A stretch of DNA of 64,000 nucleotides from an uncultured Collinsella sp. (lineage in GTDB: Bacteria; Actinomycetota; Coriobacteriia; Coriobacteriales; Coriobacteriaceae), in contig CATXKN010000004.1 in the NCBI GenBank assembly GCA_958370785.1, positions 62,001-126,000 on the forward strand. The letters run 5' to 3'. The notes under the pieces are model-generated. The model saw only the letters and a program-made list of their open reading frames with translations, was not told the origin of the DNA and searched no databases. Positions 1 to 8,213 of this stretch are shown here, one piece after another. The translations under genes were made by a program, and so were the position numbers. How positions within the stretch are numbered: position 1 is the stretch's first letter; every line of letters begins with the position of its first letter.

Positions 1-341
1 AAGAGTACGGCTCCAGCATCTCCTACGAGGCGGGTCAAACCATCGGCACGGGCGACGCCACGGTCGACTCCCCCTACGACGAAGCTGTCGCCAAGAGCAC
101 GGTCATCGCGCCTCCCGAGGAGATCAAACCCGAGGAGAAGCCCGGCGAGACCAAGCCCGAGGGTTCCAAGTCCGAGGGCACGAAGACGACCAAGACCGTT
201 GCAGTTGCAGCCACGGGAGCCAAGATCGCCGGCAAACTCGCAGCAACCGGCGACGCCTCGAGCGCAGCCATCGTGGCAGCCGCCCTTGCAGGAACAGCCG
301 CCATCGCCGCGGGCGCCGTGGTGAGCCGCAAGCGCTCGTAA
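1..341 (+). CDS. LAATG-anchored surface protein, 3' end only
   Basis: The reading frame is open from base 3 to the TAA at 339-341 and the start lies outside the window. The visible 112 residues hold a Pro/Lys/Glu-rich wall-spanning stretch, then LAATGD, a hydrophobic Ala-rich segment and the tail SRKRS. This is the layout of a cell-wall sorting signal; LAXTG motifs are classically handled by class E sortases of actinobacteria. The last part is very similar to the end of the complete gene at 612-2396, including the shared run IGTGDATVDS, so the two are tandem paralogues. No sortase gene is in the window. The function of the missing ectodomain cannot be judged. Confidence 0.8.
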   Translation, partial: EYGSSISYEAGQTIGTGDATVDSPYDEAVAKSTVIAPPEEIKPEEKPGETKPEGSKSEGTKTTKTVAVAATGAKIAGKLAATGDASSAAIVAAALAGTAAIAAGAVVSRKRS

Positions 342-342
342 A

Positions 343-435
343 CACTTTTTCGCACGGGACGGGTGGATCGCGGCCCTTGCCTTCCTCGTCTACTTCTTCG
401 TGCGTAAGGGCAAGGCTGCAAAAGCTGAACAATAA
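343..435 (+). pseudogene. possible remnant of a membrane-anchored protein C-terminus
   Basis: In the frame from 343 to the TAA at 433-435, the sequence reads a hydrophobic run (WIAALAFLVYFFV) followed by RKGKAAKAEQ, which is the shape of a C-terminal membrane anchor with a basic tail. It is in a different frame from the preceding gene, has no start codon or ribosome binding site, and runs into a terminator. It may be the broken end of a third surface-protein gene, or chance. Confidence is low. Confidence 0.3.
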
Positions 436-470
436 AGCGCGGAGTCGCCATGCGGCCCCGCGCTTTTCTT
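434..470 (+). terminator. Rho-independent terminator
   Basis: Arms AAAGCGCGG (434-442) and CCGCGCTTT (458-466) pair perfectly and are followed by TCTTTT. It closes the upstream surface-protein transcript. An ATG inside it (450) is in frame with the next gene but is not a credible start. Confidence 0.85.
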
Positions 471-611
471 TTAGCGCCGGTCCCTGCGCCGGCGTGCGGC
501 CTATTTCTCCCCCATTTTGGCCATTTTGCCCTCCAAACGGCACTACCGCCGGCAACATCCAGCAGATACGCTGAATCTAGTCGTATAGGCCCTATGAGAA
601 CGGGAGCAACC

Positions 612-2396
612 ATGGCAGCCTTGTTCACGACCCCCAAACGCAATGACACTACCGCCGGAACCCATGTTGCCGAACCCGACGTTCGCCGTCGCATAGGACT
701 CGCGCACGGCAGCCGGCGCCGCGTGACGCGCCGCATCGTCTCGGGCGCCGTGTGCGCGCTCACGGTGAGCTCGCTGCTCATGCCGAGCGTCTCGCTCGCA
801 GCGGAATGGGTCAAGGTCGGCGGCAACAAGTACAACACCGCGGCGAGCGACGAGGCCGGTACCTGGTCGTGGGACGGCGCCGACGACTTGAAGCTCAACA
901 ACTATAACGGCGGCGAGATCCAGGCCGCAGGCAAGCTCAACGTGAATTACTCGGGAACCAACATCGTCACTGCCGAATGGATCGAAAGCATCAACGTTTC
1001 TCATGGCACTAACGAGAATGCCGAGCTCAATATCCAAGGAGACGAGGGCGGCACGCTCAGCGTGACATCTACTGAGGACGCTATCCTCTCCACGGGTAAT
1101 ATCAACATCGACGGAGCCGGATCCGTCAACGCCACGAGCACTGGGTTTGATGCCATCAATGCCGGAGGTGATCTCGCTATCAAAGGTTCGGGCAACGTCA
1201 ACGCCACGGGTGCATCGGATGGCATCAGGGCAAACGGCAATATCACGATTGACGACAGCGGAGCCGTCACCGCCAGGGCTACCAAGGACAAGGGTATTGG
1301 AGCCGACAAGAACCTCACCATCAAGGGTGGCGGGACGGTCGAGGCAAGCTCAGCCGATGGTGAGGCCCTTTGGAGCGGCGGCAATATCAACATCTCGGAC
1401 GGCAGCCAGGTCAAGGCAAGCTCCGAGAAAGACGCTGCCGTCGAGGCCAAGGGCAGCCTCGCAGCCACAAACGCCTCCCTCAACGTAAACGGTGTTGAAT
1501 ATGGCGTCTATGCCCACAAAGGCATCACCCTCGATCATGCAAACGTGACGGTCCGTGCAAGTAAAGGCAGATACGGTGGCGCCAACGCCCTCTTCACCTA
1601 CCAGGACGACATCGACATCAAGAACGGCTCCACCGTGGACGCGTTTGCGGAAGGCGAGGTTTCGGCTGCATTCTCCACCAGAAACGATCGACCCAACGAG
1701 AAGGGCGGCCACATCTACATCAGCGACTCCGTTGTCAAGGCCATAGCCCGCTATGTCGAGAACGGCGACGGCCCCATCCCCTACAGCGAAAACCAAGATG
1801 GCGAGCCGAGGCGCGAACCCCAAGGCGAGAACATCGGCATCATCGCCCAGACCAGCGAGGGCGTCACACCCGCAGTCATCTCGATCATCCGCAGCAAGGT
1901 AACGGCCGAAGGAGATACAGCGGCAATCTTTGCCCGTGCCATGAGCGCTGACGGCAAGACAATCGGCACCATCAAGATTGAGAACGCCGCCATCCAGACG
2001 CCCGAAGGCGGCAAGGTCATTGACTATCGCAAGCTCCGTGACGGCATCTACGAGGCAGGCCAAGCCATCGGCACGGGCGACGCCACGGTCGACTCCCTCT
2101 ATATCAAAGCAGTCGCCAAAAGTACGGCCATCGCACCTCCCGAGGTAGCCAAGCCGGAAGACCCCAAGCCCGACGAGACCAAGCCCGCAGAAAGCAAGCC
2201 CGCGGAGTCCAAGCAGAACCCCAAGCCTGAGGGCTCAAAGCCGACCAAGGCCGTTGCGGCTTCAACCACGAAAGCCAAGACTACCGGCGTGCTCGCGGCA
2301 ACCGGCGACACCTCGGGTGCGGCCATCGTGGCAACCGTCCTTGCGGGAACAGCCGCTATCGCCGCAGGCACCATGGCGAGCCGTAAGCGTTCTTAG
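612..2396 (+). CDS. LAATG-anchored surface protein with repetitive beta-helix-like ectodomain
   Basis: Predicted 594-residue secreted wall protein. The ATG at 612 is chosen because GGGAG lies just upstream; in-frame ATGs at 594 and 450 lack a good site. Residues 25-41 are very Arg-rich, followed by a hydrophobic signal segment and probable cleavage after SLAA near residue 64. Residues about 100-330 consist of short degenerate repeats of the type NINIDGAGSVNATS / NITIDDSGAVTARA, rich in Gly, Asn and Asp, as in right-handed beta-helix adhesins. Residues about 510-560 are a Pro/Lys/Glu spacer, and the end carries LAATGD, a hydrophobic stretch and SRKRS. It is a paralogue of the gene ending at 341. 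A role in adhesion or glycan contact is inference only. Confidence 0.85.
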   Translation: MAALFTTPKRNDTTAGTHVAEPDVRRRIGLAHGSRRRVTRRIVSGAVCALTVSSLLMPSVSLAAEWVKVGGNKYNTAASDEAGTWSWDGADDLKLNNYNGGEIQAAGKLNVNYSGTNIVTAEWIESINVSHGTNENAELNIQGDEGGTLSVTSTEDAILSTGNINIDGAGSVNATSTGFDAINAGGDLAIKGSGNVNATGASDGIRANGNITIDDSGAVTARATKDKGIGADKNLTIKGGGTVEASSADGEALWSGGNINISDGSQVKASSEKDAAVEAKGSLAATNASLNVNGVEYGVYAHKGITLDHANVTVRASKGRYGGANALFTYQDDIDIKNGSTVDAFAEGEVSAAFSTRNDRPNEKGGHIYISDSVVKAIARYVENGDGPIPYSENQDGEPRREPQGENIGIIAQTSEGVTPAVISIIRSKVTAEGDTAAIFARAMSADGKTIGTIKIENAAIQTPEGGKVIDYRKLRDGIYEAGQAIGTGDATVDSLYIKAVAKSTAIAPPEVAKPEDPKPDETKPAESKPAESKQNPKPEGSKPTKAVAASTTKAKTTGVLAATGDTSGAAIVATVLAGTAAIAAGTMASRKRS

Positions 2397-2456
2397 ACGC
2401 CTCTGCGCACATGGCAGCTCCCGCGAAGACCCCGAGCCCCAGCACCGTTTAACAAC

Positions 2457-2491
2457 GCCACCGCCGAGCTCCCCTCCGGCGGTGGCTTTTT
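2457..2491 (+). terminator. Rho-independent terminator
   Basis: GCCACCGCCG (2457-2466) pairs with CGGCGGTGGC (2477-2486), followed by TTTTT. It ends the surface-protein transcript. Confidence 0.9.
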
Positions 2492-2603
2492 CCATATGCG
2501 TCCGCAGGGGATGCACGAGATTGTCTTTGGTCTAGCCCAACCGGCATACGCTGGCGTGCGACAATTGGGGCTGCCGATATCACAACACTGAGAGAAGCCC
2601 GTC

Positions 2604-3269
2604 ATGGAAGCGCATCAAAAGCAGATAACCGTTTATTCGAATCATACGGAAAGCGCGCCTGTCATCTACCTTCCTGTGGTCGTGGGCGACGGCAGCGAGG
2701 TTTATAAGTGTTGCCGAGAGCTCGACTGTCCGCCATTCGCCCTCGTCACCATTGGCGGGCTCGATTGGAATCGCGAGCTGAGCCCCTGGGCATGCGACGG
2801 GACCGTACGCGATGCCGAGCCTTTCGGCGGCCAAGCTGCCGATTTTCTTGATGAGCTGCTGAATCAGATAATCCCCCAGGTCGAGTCGTCGCTTCCTCAG
2901 CCGCCCACCCGGCGCGGCATTGCCGGTTACTCGCTCGCGGGCCTCTTCGCACTCTGGTCCCTCTGGCAAACCGACGCCTTTGACCGCGCCGCGAGCGCAT
3001 CGGGGTCGCTATGGTTTCCCGACTTTGTCGACCGTGCCAGCACGGCCCCTTTTGCCGGCAGCCCGCAAGCCGTCTACCTGTCACTCGGCAAAAGGGAAAC
3101 CAAGACGCCCAACCGCATGATGCGGCATGTACTCGACGACACACGCGCGATGGAAGCGTTGCTCGTCGAGCGCGGCATTCCAACAACGCTGGAGCTCAAC
3201 CCCGGCAATCACTTTGCCCAAACCGACTTACGCATGGCCCGCGGCATACGCTGGATCCTTGCGCATTAA
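2604..3269 (+). CDS. alpha/beta-hydrolase esterase (putative esterase/IroE-like fold)
   Basis: A 221-residue cytoplasmic hydrolase. The nucleophile elbow GYSLAG places the catalytic Ser at residue 110, and GNHF near residue 203 supplies a likely catalytic His. The pattern RRGIAGYSLAG followed by an aromatic-rich helix is typical of the Fes/IroE and esterase D-like putative esterase family. No signal peptide is seen. GAGAG lies about 10 bases before the ATG. The gene stands alone between two terminators. The substrate is unknown; trilactone siderophore or acyl-ester hydrolysis are the usual family activities, but nothing nearby points to iron uptake. Confidence 0.7.
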   Translation: MEAHQKQITVYSNHTESAPVIYLPVVVGDGSEVYKCCRELDCPPFALVTIGGLDWNRELSPWACDGTVRDAEPFGGQAADFLDELLNQIIPQVESSLPQPPTRRGIAGYSLAGLFALWSLWQTDAFDRAASASGSLWFPDFVDRASTAPFAGSPQAVYLSLGKRETKTPNRMMRHVLDDTRAMEALLVERGIPTTLELNPGNHFAQTDLRMARGIRWILAH

Positions 3270-3271
3270 AA

Positions 3272-3316
3272 ATGGTGCCCACACGCATATACGCATGGGC
3301 ACCATATCTTGTTTTA
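3272..3316. terminator. bidirectional terminator between convergent genes
   Basis: ATGGTGCCCA (3272-3281) pairs with TGGGCACCAT (3296-3305), with A-rich sequence on the left and T-rich on the right. It separates the esterase from the convergent permease gene. Confidence 0.8.
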
Positions 3317-3330
3317 GCTGAACGCAGCTG

Positions 3331-4665
3331 CTACTCAGCAGCCTCCTCAAGCTCGGAGACATCAAACTCAAAGTCGTTACCCGGCAGGATGGCGTTGAGC
3401 ACAATGCCCACCAGTGAGCCCACGGCAATGCCGGACAGCGAAATGGTCACGCCGCCCAGCTCCAACACGATGGCGCCGGCGGTGCTGTACGCGATGCCGA
3501 GCGAAAGCACGAGCACCAGCGCGGCAACCAGCACGTTGCGGTTGTTCTGGAAATCGACCTGGTTCTCGATGAGGTTGCGGACGCCCACAGCGCTGATCAT
3601 GCCATAGAGCACGAGCGACACACCGCCGATCACACACGCCGGCATGGCCGCAATGACAGCCGCGAACTTGGGGCAGAACGAAAGCACGATGGCGCAACAC
3701 GCGGCAATTCGAATTACGCGCGGGTCGAACACGCGCGTCAGGGCGAGCACGCCGGTGTTCTCACCATACGTAGTGTTGGCCGGAGCGCCAAAGAGCGAAG
3801 CCAGAATCGTGGCAAGGCCGTCGCCGAGCAGCGTGCGATGCAGGCCGGGGTCGGCGATGTAGTTACGCTCGCAAGTGGAGCCGATAGCCGAGATGTCACC
3901 GATATGCTCGATCATAGTCGCAAAGGCCAGCGGCATAATGGTGATGATTGCCGTCGTGGCAAGAACGCTATCGAACTGCGGGCCAAAGAGCGCAAATACG
4001 GTGTTGTCCCACACGATGGGCAGACCGACCCACGGAGCGGCGGCAACGCCCGAGAAATCAACCTCGCCGAGCGCAGCCGCAACGGCATAGCTCACCACAA
4101 CGCCCAGCAAAATCGGCACGATCTTGACCATGCCACGGCCCCAGATGTTGCAGATGACGATAACGGCAACGCCAATGACAGCCACAAGCCAGTTGGTCTG
4201 GCAGTTAGCAATAGCGGAACTTGCCAGGATCAAGCCGATGGAAATGACGATGGGGCCCGTCACCACCGGCGGAAAGAAACGCATGACACGCTTGGCGCCA
4301 AACGCGCGGAAGAGCGCCGCCAGCACCGGATAGAGCAGACCGGCACAAGCTACGCCCAGGCAGGCGTAGGGCAAAAGCTCGGTCTCGCCGTTGGGCGCGA
4401 TTGCGGCATAACCGGCAATAAAGGCAAACGATGAGCCCAAAAATGCCGGCACCTTACCGCGCGACAGGAAGTGGAACAGCAGCGTGCCCAAGCCGGCAAA
4501 CAAAAGCGTTGCCGATACCGAGAGGCCGGTGAGCACGGGCACCAGCACGGTGGCGCCAAACATGGCAAACAGGTGCTGTAGGCCGAGCAGGAACATGCGC
4601 GGGCGGCCGAGCGACGATGCGTCGTAGATGGCATCGCTGACGGCGGGCGTCGAGGACTGGGACAT
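3331..4665 (-). CDS. uraA: uracil/xanthine permease, NCS2 family
   Basis: A 444-residue polytopic membrane protein importing uracil (or another nucleobase) by proton symport. The start is the ATG at 4665, preceded by AAAGGA; a longer in-frame extension to 4809 lacks one. The signature loop APANTTYGENTG and the upstream MIEHIGD carry the two Glu residues that contact the base in UraA. About 12-14 hydrophobic segments are visible, and the C-terminus is acidic. It is the last gene in a minus-strand run below the metE-like gene, separated by 121 bases. Xanthine cannot be excluded as substrate. No PyrR-type leader was recognised. Confidence 0.88.
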   Translation of the reverse strand: MSQSSTPAVSDAIYDASSLGRPRMFLLGLQHLFAMFGATVLVPVLTGLSVSATLLFAGLGTLLFHFLSRGKVPAFLGSSFAFIAGYAAIAPNGETELLPYACLGVACAGLLYPVLAALFRAFGAKRVMRFFPPVVTGPIVISIGLILASSAIANCQTNWLVAVIGVAVIVICNIWGRGMVKIVPILLGVVVSYAVAAALGEVDFSGVAAAPWVGLPIVWDNTVFALFGPQFDSVLATTAIITIMPLAFATMIEHIGDISAIGSTCERNYIADPGLHRTLLGDGLATILASLFGAPANTTYGENTGVLALTRVFDPRVIRIAACCAIVLSFCPKFAAVIAAMPACVIGGVSLVLYGMISAVGVRNLIENQVDFQNNRNVLVAALVLVLSLGIAYSTAGAIVLELGGVTISLSGIAVGSLVGIVLNAILPGNDFEFDVSELEEAAE

Positions 4666-4786
4666 GGATGTCCTTTCGAATGGAAGGGCGATCAGGCATA
4701 TCGGATAACCTGCCCGAACGATACGATCCGAACCATTGTACGTGATATATGCCGCCCCGCACGCACCGTCCCCGCAAACGGTACTG

Positions 4787-5920
4787 CTACTTCCAGACGC
4801 GCTCGGCAATACGCTTGACCAGCGCGATCTTTGCCCATTGCTCGTCCTCGGTCAGCTTGTTGCCAATCTCGCAGCTGGCAAAGCCGCACTGGGGCGACAG
4901 GTACAGGTTCTCGAGCGGCACGTACTTTGCGGCTTCGCGGATGCGCTCGACGATAACATCCTCGTTCTCGAGCTCTGCCGCCTTGGTGGTTACCAAGCCC
5001 AGCACGACCTTCTTGCCCGGGGCAACGTACTTGAGCGGCTCAAAACCGCCGGCGCGCGGCGTATCGAACTCCAGATAAAATGCGTCGATATCCTCGTGTG
5101 CGAACAGGTACGGCGCGATGGGGTCATAGCCGCCCTCGAAGGCATAGGTAGAGTGGTAGTTACCACGGCACACGTGCGTGTTAATGACCAGGTCGTCGGG
5201 CTTGCCCTCGATGGCGGCGTTGTTGAGCGCCACGCCCAGCTCGCTTACCTTTTGCAGGTCGACCGGGCTCATGCCGGTTTTGGCGACAAAATCGGTATCG
5301 CAGTAGATGCCCCAGGTGCAGTCGTCAAACTGGATGTTGCGGCAGCCTGCTGCGTACAGGTCGGCAATCACCGTGCGATAAGCGGCAGCGATGGCGTCGG
5401 CAAGTTCCTCATCGGTCTTATAGACAGCGCGCAGGCTCTCCTGCTGGCCGTCGCAGCGATCGAGCGTGACCTCAGAGAACGTCTGGATCGGCGCCGGGAT
5501 GGTCTGGCGCGCGACCTGGCCCTCCCCCTCGAGCGCCTTGACAAATTTGAAGTGCTCGACGAAGGGGTGGTTCTCGCCGCTGATGGGGCCGGTCACCACG
5601 GCGGTATCGGCCGTGGTCTCCTCGTCGTGGAACATATAGCCCGTACGCGAGGTACGGCGTTCAATGCCGTTGAGCCCCCACATAAAGTCGAGGTGCCAGT
5701 AACTGCGGCGGAACTCGCCATCGGTAATCACCTGCAGGCCAGCGGCCTTTTGCTTGTCCACCAAATCGCGAATGGCGTCGTCCTCGACGGCCTTAAGCCC
5801 CTCGGCGTCAAGCGTGCCTGCCGCATAGGCAGCGCGGGCATCCTTTACGGCCCGCGGACGAAGAAAGCTGCCGACGATATCGGCGCGAAACGGCGCGTTC
5901 GGTTGAATCAAAGTGCTCAT
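4787..5920 (-). CDS. MetE C-terminal-like cobalamin-independent methyltransferase (YxjG/YxjH type)
   Basis: A 377-residue protein equivalent to the catalytic C-terminal half of methionine synthase MetE. The ATG at 5920 follows AAGGGAG. Zinc ligands expected for the family are all visible: His249 and Cys251 in NTHVC, Glu284 in FYLEFD and Cys345 in LSPQCG. The N-terminal MetE half is absent, as usual for the YxjG/YxjH group, whose methyl donor is uncertain. It probably methylates homocysteine or a related thiol. The upstream 155-base gap carries a LysR-type operator and a promoter, and the adjacent gene encodes a LysR regulator, so control by that regulator is likely. Confidence 0.85.
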   Translation of the reverse strand: MSTLIQPNAPFRADIVGSFLRPRAVKDARAAYAAGTLDAEGLKAVEDDAIRDLVDKQKAAGLQVITDGEFRRSYWHLDFMWGLNGIERRTSRTGYMFHDEETTADTAVVTGPISGENHPFVEHFKFVKALEGEGQVARQTIPAPIQTFSEVTLDRCDGQQESLRAVYKTDEELADAIAAAYRTVIADLYAAGCRNIQFDDCTWGIYCDTDFVAKTGMSPVDLQKVSELGVALNNAAIEGKPDDLVINTHVCRGNYHSTYAFEGGYDPIAPYLFAHEDIDAFYLEFDTPRAGGFEPLKYVAPGKKVVLGLVTTKAAELENEDVIVERIREAAKYVPLENLYLSPQCGFASCEIGNKLTEDEQWAKIALVKRIAERVWK

Positions 5921-5958
5921 AGATATCTCCCTTTGCATTGGTTGCTTTACCGAGACAG

Positions 5959-6029
5959 AGTATGAGCGCTCATGTGGCCATCGTAAAATATATGTTTATA
6001 ACAGTTTGATATAGATGTTTCCTATATCA
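5959..6029 (-). promoter_or_regulatory. promoter and LysR-type operator of the metE-like gene
   Basis: On the minus strand, TTTACG (5982-5987) and CATACT (5959-5964) are separated by 17 bases and fit a sigma-70 promoter. An inverted repeat TGATATAG-N7-CTATATCA (6007-6014 and 6022-6029) has the T-N11-A form of LysR sites and is centred about 66 bases before the expected start point, the usual activation position. A second perfect palindrome, ATGAGCGCTCAT (5962-5973), overlaps the -10. Confidence 0.65.
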
Positions 6030-6075
6030 GTCTGGACTGCCATAAAGAGACTTGAACCGTGCGGAGCACAGCACC

Positions 6076-6972
6076 CTAGATATGCTGACGAATCGCGTCG
6101 ATATAGGCTTGGCCGTAGCGCGTGAGCGTCGTGTTCTTGCGCGTAATGATGCCGATCTCCATGTACTCGTCCACATCGAGCGGAATCGAGATAATACCGG
6201 GGCCGTTAAGTTCATGGCTGATCACGCCCGAACACACCGTATAGCCGTTAAGGCCCATAGCCAGGTTGAACAGCGTCGCACGGTCGCGCACGCGGATATT
6301 CTTGCGGCGCTCAAACGTCGAGGTCAGTTCCTCGGAATAGTAGAACGAGTTATAGCTGCCCTGCTCATAGGACAGGAACGGGTAGTCTTCCAAGTCCTCG
6401 AGCGTCACGCTGGCGTGATCCGCCAGCGGATGGTCGGCACACACAAAGACGTGTGGCATGGCGCAGAAGAGCCCTTCGAATACGAGCTCGTTGGCCGCCA
6501 GCATGCGCTCGATGACCTCGCGATTGTGCTCCGACAGATACAGGATGCCGAGCTCGCTTTTCATGTGCGCGACGTCCTCGATAATCTCGTGGGTTTGCTC
6601 CTCGCGCAGGGTAAAGTCGTAACGCGCGGCATCGAACTCGCGAATCACGTCAACAAACGCGTTAACGGCAAAGGAATAATGCTGGCAGCTCACACTAAAG
6701 TGCGGCACCTGCTCGGATGTGCCCTTGTACTTGCCCTCGAGCAGGTCGGCCTGGTCGAGTACCTGGCGCGCATAGCCCAAGAAGGTCTCGCCTTCCTCGG
6801 ACACAACGACGCCCTTGTTAGTGCGCTCAAAGATGTGCACACCCATCTCGTTTTCGAGATCGCGAATCGACGCGGTAATCGAAGGCTGCGACACAAAGAG
6901 CCGGCGCGAGGCCTCGGTGATGCTGCCGCATTCGGCAACTTTGACGACATACCTGAGCTGCTGAAGCTTCAT
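6076..6972 (-). CDS. LysR-family transcriptional regulator, likely for the metE-like gene
   Basis: A 298-residue LysR-type activator. Residues 1-60 form the winged HTH (LRYVVKVAECGSITEASRRL, then SQPSITASIRDLE), followed by the linker helix and a two-lobe effector domain. The ATG at 6972 follows GGGAGGG. It lies 10 bases after the stop of the HAD gene on the same strand, so both may be cotranscribed. The operator-like repeat sits just beyond its stop and upstream of the metE-like gene, which makes a role like CysB/MetR-type control of sulfur amino acid metabolism plausible. The effector is unknown. Confidence 0.88.
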   Translation of the reverse strand: MKLQQLRYVVKVAECGSITEASRRLFVSQPSITASIRDLENEMGVHIFERTNKGVVVSEEGETFLGYARQVLDQADLLEGKYKGTSEQVPHFSVSCQHYSFAVNAFVDVIREFDAARYDFTLREEQTHEIIEDVAHMKSELGILYLSEHNREVIERMLAANELVFEGLFCAMPHVFVCADHPLADHASVTLEDLEDYPFLSYEQGSYNSFYYSEELTSTFERRKNIRVRDRATLFNLAMGLNGYTVCSGVISHELNGPGIISIPLDVDEYMEIGIITRKNTTLTRYGQAYIDAIRQHI

Positions 6973-6982
6973 GGCGCCCTCC

Positions 6983-7891
6983 CTAGACGTTCGTGACGTC
7001 GAAACCCGCCGTGCTCATCTGACGCATAAACGGCGGCATCTCCCCCGTCGCGGCGCAGGCGGCAATCTGATGCAGGGCCCCGGCAACCGCATCATCTGCC
7101 GCGGCGCCAATATGCCAGCGCGCGGCAGCCGTGACGGCCTCGTTGGCATTGGCGACTGCAACGGAGTTGGGAACGGCACCGATCATGGGCAAATCGTTAT
7201 CGGAATCGCCAAATACGGCCACCTCATCGGGCGTCAGACCCAGGGCATGCGCCAGCTCCAGGGCGGCGCAGCCCTTGTCCCAACCGGCCGGGAGAATATC
7301 GAATAGGCGCACGCGGTTGTTGGGAAACACAAGCGAGAGCTCCGGCACCTCGGCGGCAATGCGCTCGCGCAGCTCAGCGAGCTCTTCGCGCGAGCGGGCG
7401 CTCCAGATATTCGCCTTGTACACCGGGGCATCATCGACAACAGGACGGCACGGGGCCTCTTCGCCTTTGAGCCATGCGTTGCCGCCCGACTCCATGGCGC
7501 GACGAACGCGCTCGGGATCACTCGTCACGCAATAGGCATCGTTGCCCCAAAAGTCATCGCCCAGGCTATAGACCTTCAGATAGGTATCGTCGGTCTCTTG
7601 CTCCAGATAGTCGGCAAGACGCATGAGGGCACCGTTGTCGCTCGCACGGGAGGCAACAACCTCGCCGTCAACAAACATCACCTGGCCGTTACAGAACGCG
7701 CCGGTCGAGAAGCACTCGGCGCGATTGCGAAACATCCAGCCCATCGCGGACGGCTGGCGACCCGAAACCGGGCCAAAATGCAGACCCGCCGCCTGCATGG
7801 CATGAATACCCTCAATGGCGTAGTCGCTAGCTCCGTCATGCCCGGCTGGAATCAGCGTATCGTCCATATCGGTCAGCACAAGTTTAATCAT
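6983..7891 (-). CDS. HAD-superfamily (Cof-type) phosphatase
   Basis: A 302-residue haloacid dehalogenase-like hydrolase. Motif I is DMDDTL with nucleophile Asp8 and Asp10; motif II/SGR is VSGR; motif IV is GDSDNDLPM near the end, as in Cof/YbjI-like sugar-phosphate phosphatases with a C2 cap. The start is the ATG at 7891, preceded by GGGGGC; longer in-frame readings run into an intergenic repeat and then the divergent riboswitch and are not credible. Cof homologues hydrolyse thiamine pyrimidine intermediates or PLP, and the divergent thiM operon makes a thiamine-related substrate possible, though this is only context. Confidence 0.82.
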   Translation of the reverse strand: MIKLVLTDMDDTLIPAGHDGASDYAIEGIHAMQAAGLHFGPVSGRQPSAMGWMFRNRAECFSTGAFCNGQVMFVDGEVVASRASDNGALMRLADYLEQETDDTYLKVYSLGDDFWGNDAYCVTSDPERVRRAMESGGNAWLKGEEAPCRPVVDDAPVYKANIWSARSREELAELRERIAAEVPELSLVFPNNRVRLFDILPAGWDKGCAALELAHALGLTPDEVAVFGDSDNDLPMIGAVPNSVAVANANEAVTAAARWHIGAAADDAVAGALHQIAACAATGEMPPFMRQMSTAGFDVTNV

Positions 7892-7929
7892 AAGGCCCCC
7901 AGTCATTTTCACCGTATCCATTGTAACGA

Positions 7930-8032
7930 CCTGCCAAAAATGGACAGGTTTATTTTGGCAGGTTTTATCTGGGAAAATGCAACGCCCCAGTTGCCACCCA
8001 CCAAAATAAACCTGTCCCTTTTTGGCAGGTGC
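7930..8032. repeat. pair of inverted REP-like palindromes (CCTGCCAAAA family)
   Basis: Two related hairpins lie in opposite orientation: CCTGCCAAAA (7930-7939) with TTTTGGCAGG (7953-7962), and CCAAAA (8001-8006) with TTTTTGGCAGG to about 8030. Both loops carry GGACAGGTTTA or its complement. A third copy is at 29184-29221. They fill the space between the divergent HAD and thiM units. Confidence 0.75.
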
Positions 8033-8056
8033 GCTAGTATAGGGAACAACAGATTC

Positions 8057-8152
8057 GATGCGGGAGTGTCGGCGGTGCAGACCACAAGGCTGAGAGGGCA
8101 TGGGGCCCAATCCTTTGAACCTGTCAGTTAATGCTGGCGTAGGGAGCATGCC
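8057..8152 (+). promoter_or_regulatory. TPP riboswitch (THI element)
   Basis: The conserved pieces occur in order: CTGAGAGG (8090-8097), CCTTTGAACCTG (8112-8123), then TAATGCTGGCGTAGGGA (8129-8145), with closing sequence GATGCGGGAG (8057-8066) opposite AGGGAGCATGC. It binds thiamine pyrophosphate and is directly followed by a terminator, so high TPP should stop transcription before thiM. Confidence 0.95.
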
Positions 8153-8160
8153 GCCTTTAC

Positions 8161-8192
8161 AGGGGCGCTGTCTATGCACAGCGCCCCTTTTC
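8161..8192 (+). terminator. riboswitch-controlled terminator
   Basis: AGGGGCGCTGT (8161-8171) pairs with ACAGCGCCCCT (8178-8188) and is followed by TTT. It lies between the TPP aptamer and the ribosome binding site of thiM, the expected expression platform. Confidence 0.9.
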
Positions 8193-8213
8193 TGTGCCAA
8201 GGAGGCATGTGCA

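Noticed and set aside
450..611. N-terminal extension of the surface protein from the ATG at 450
   Set aside because: That ATG lies inside a terminator and has no ribosome binding site; the signal peptide is correctly placed from 612.
74..901. Long antisense reading frames across the surface-protein genes and many other genes
   Set aside because: They mirror real genes with strong codon bias, have Arg/Ala-rich translations and lack start signals.
8100..8213. Longer ThiM starting at 8100
   Set aside because: The stretch is the TPP aptamer and terminator; the GTG at 8214 has an ideal binding site.
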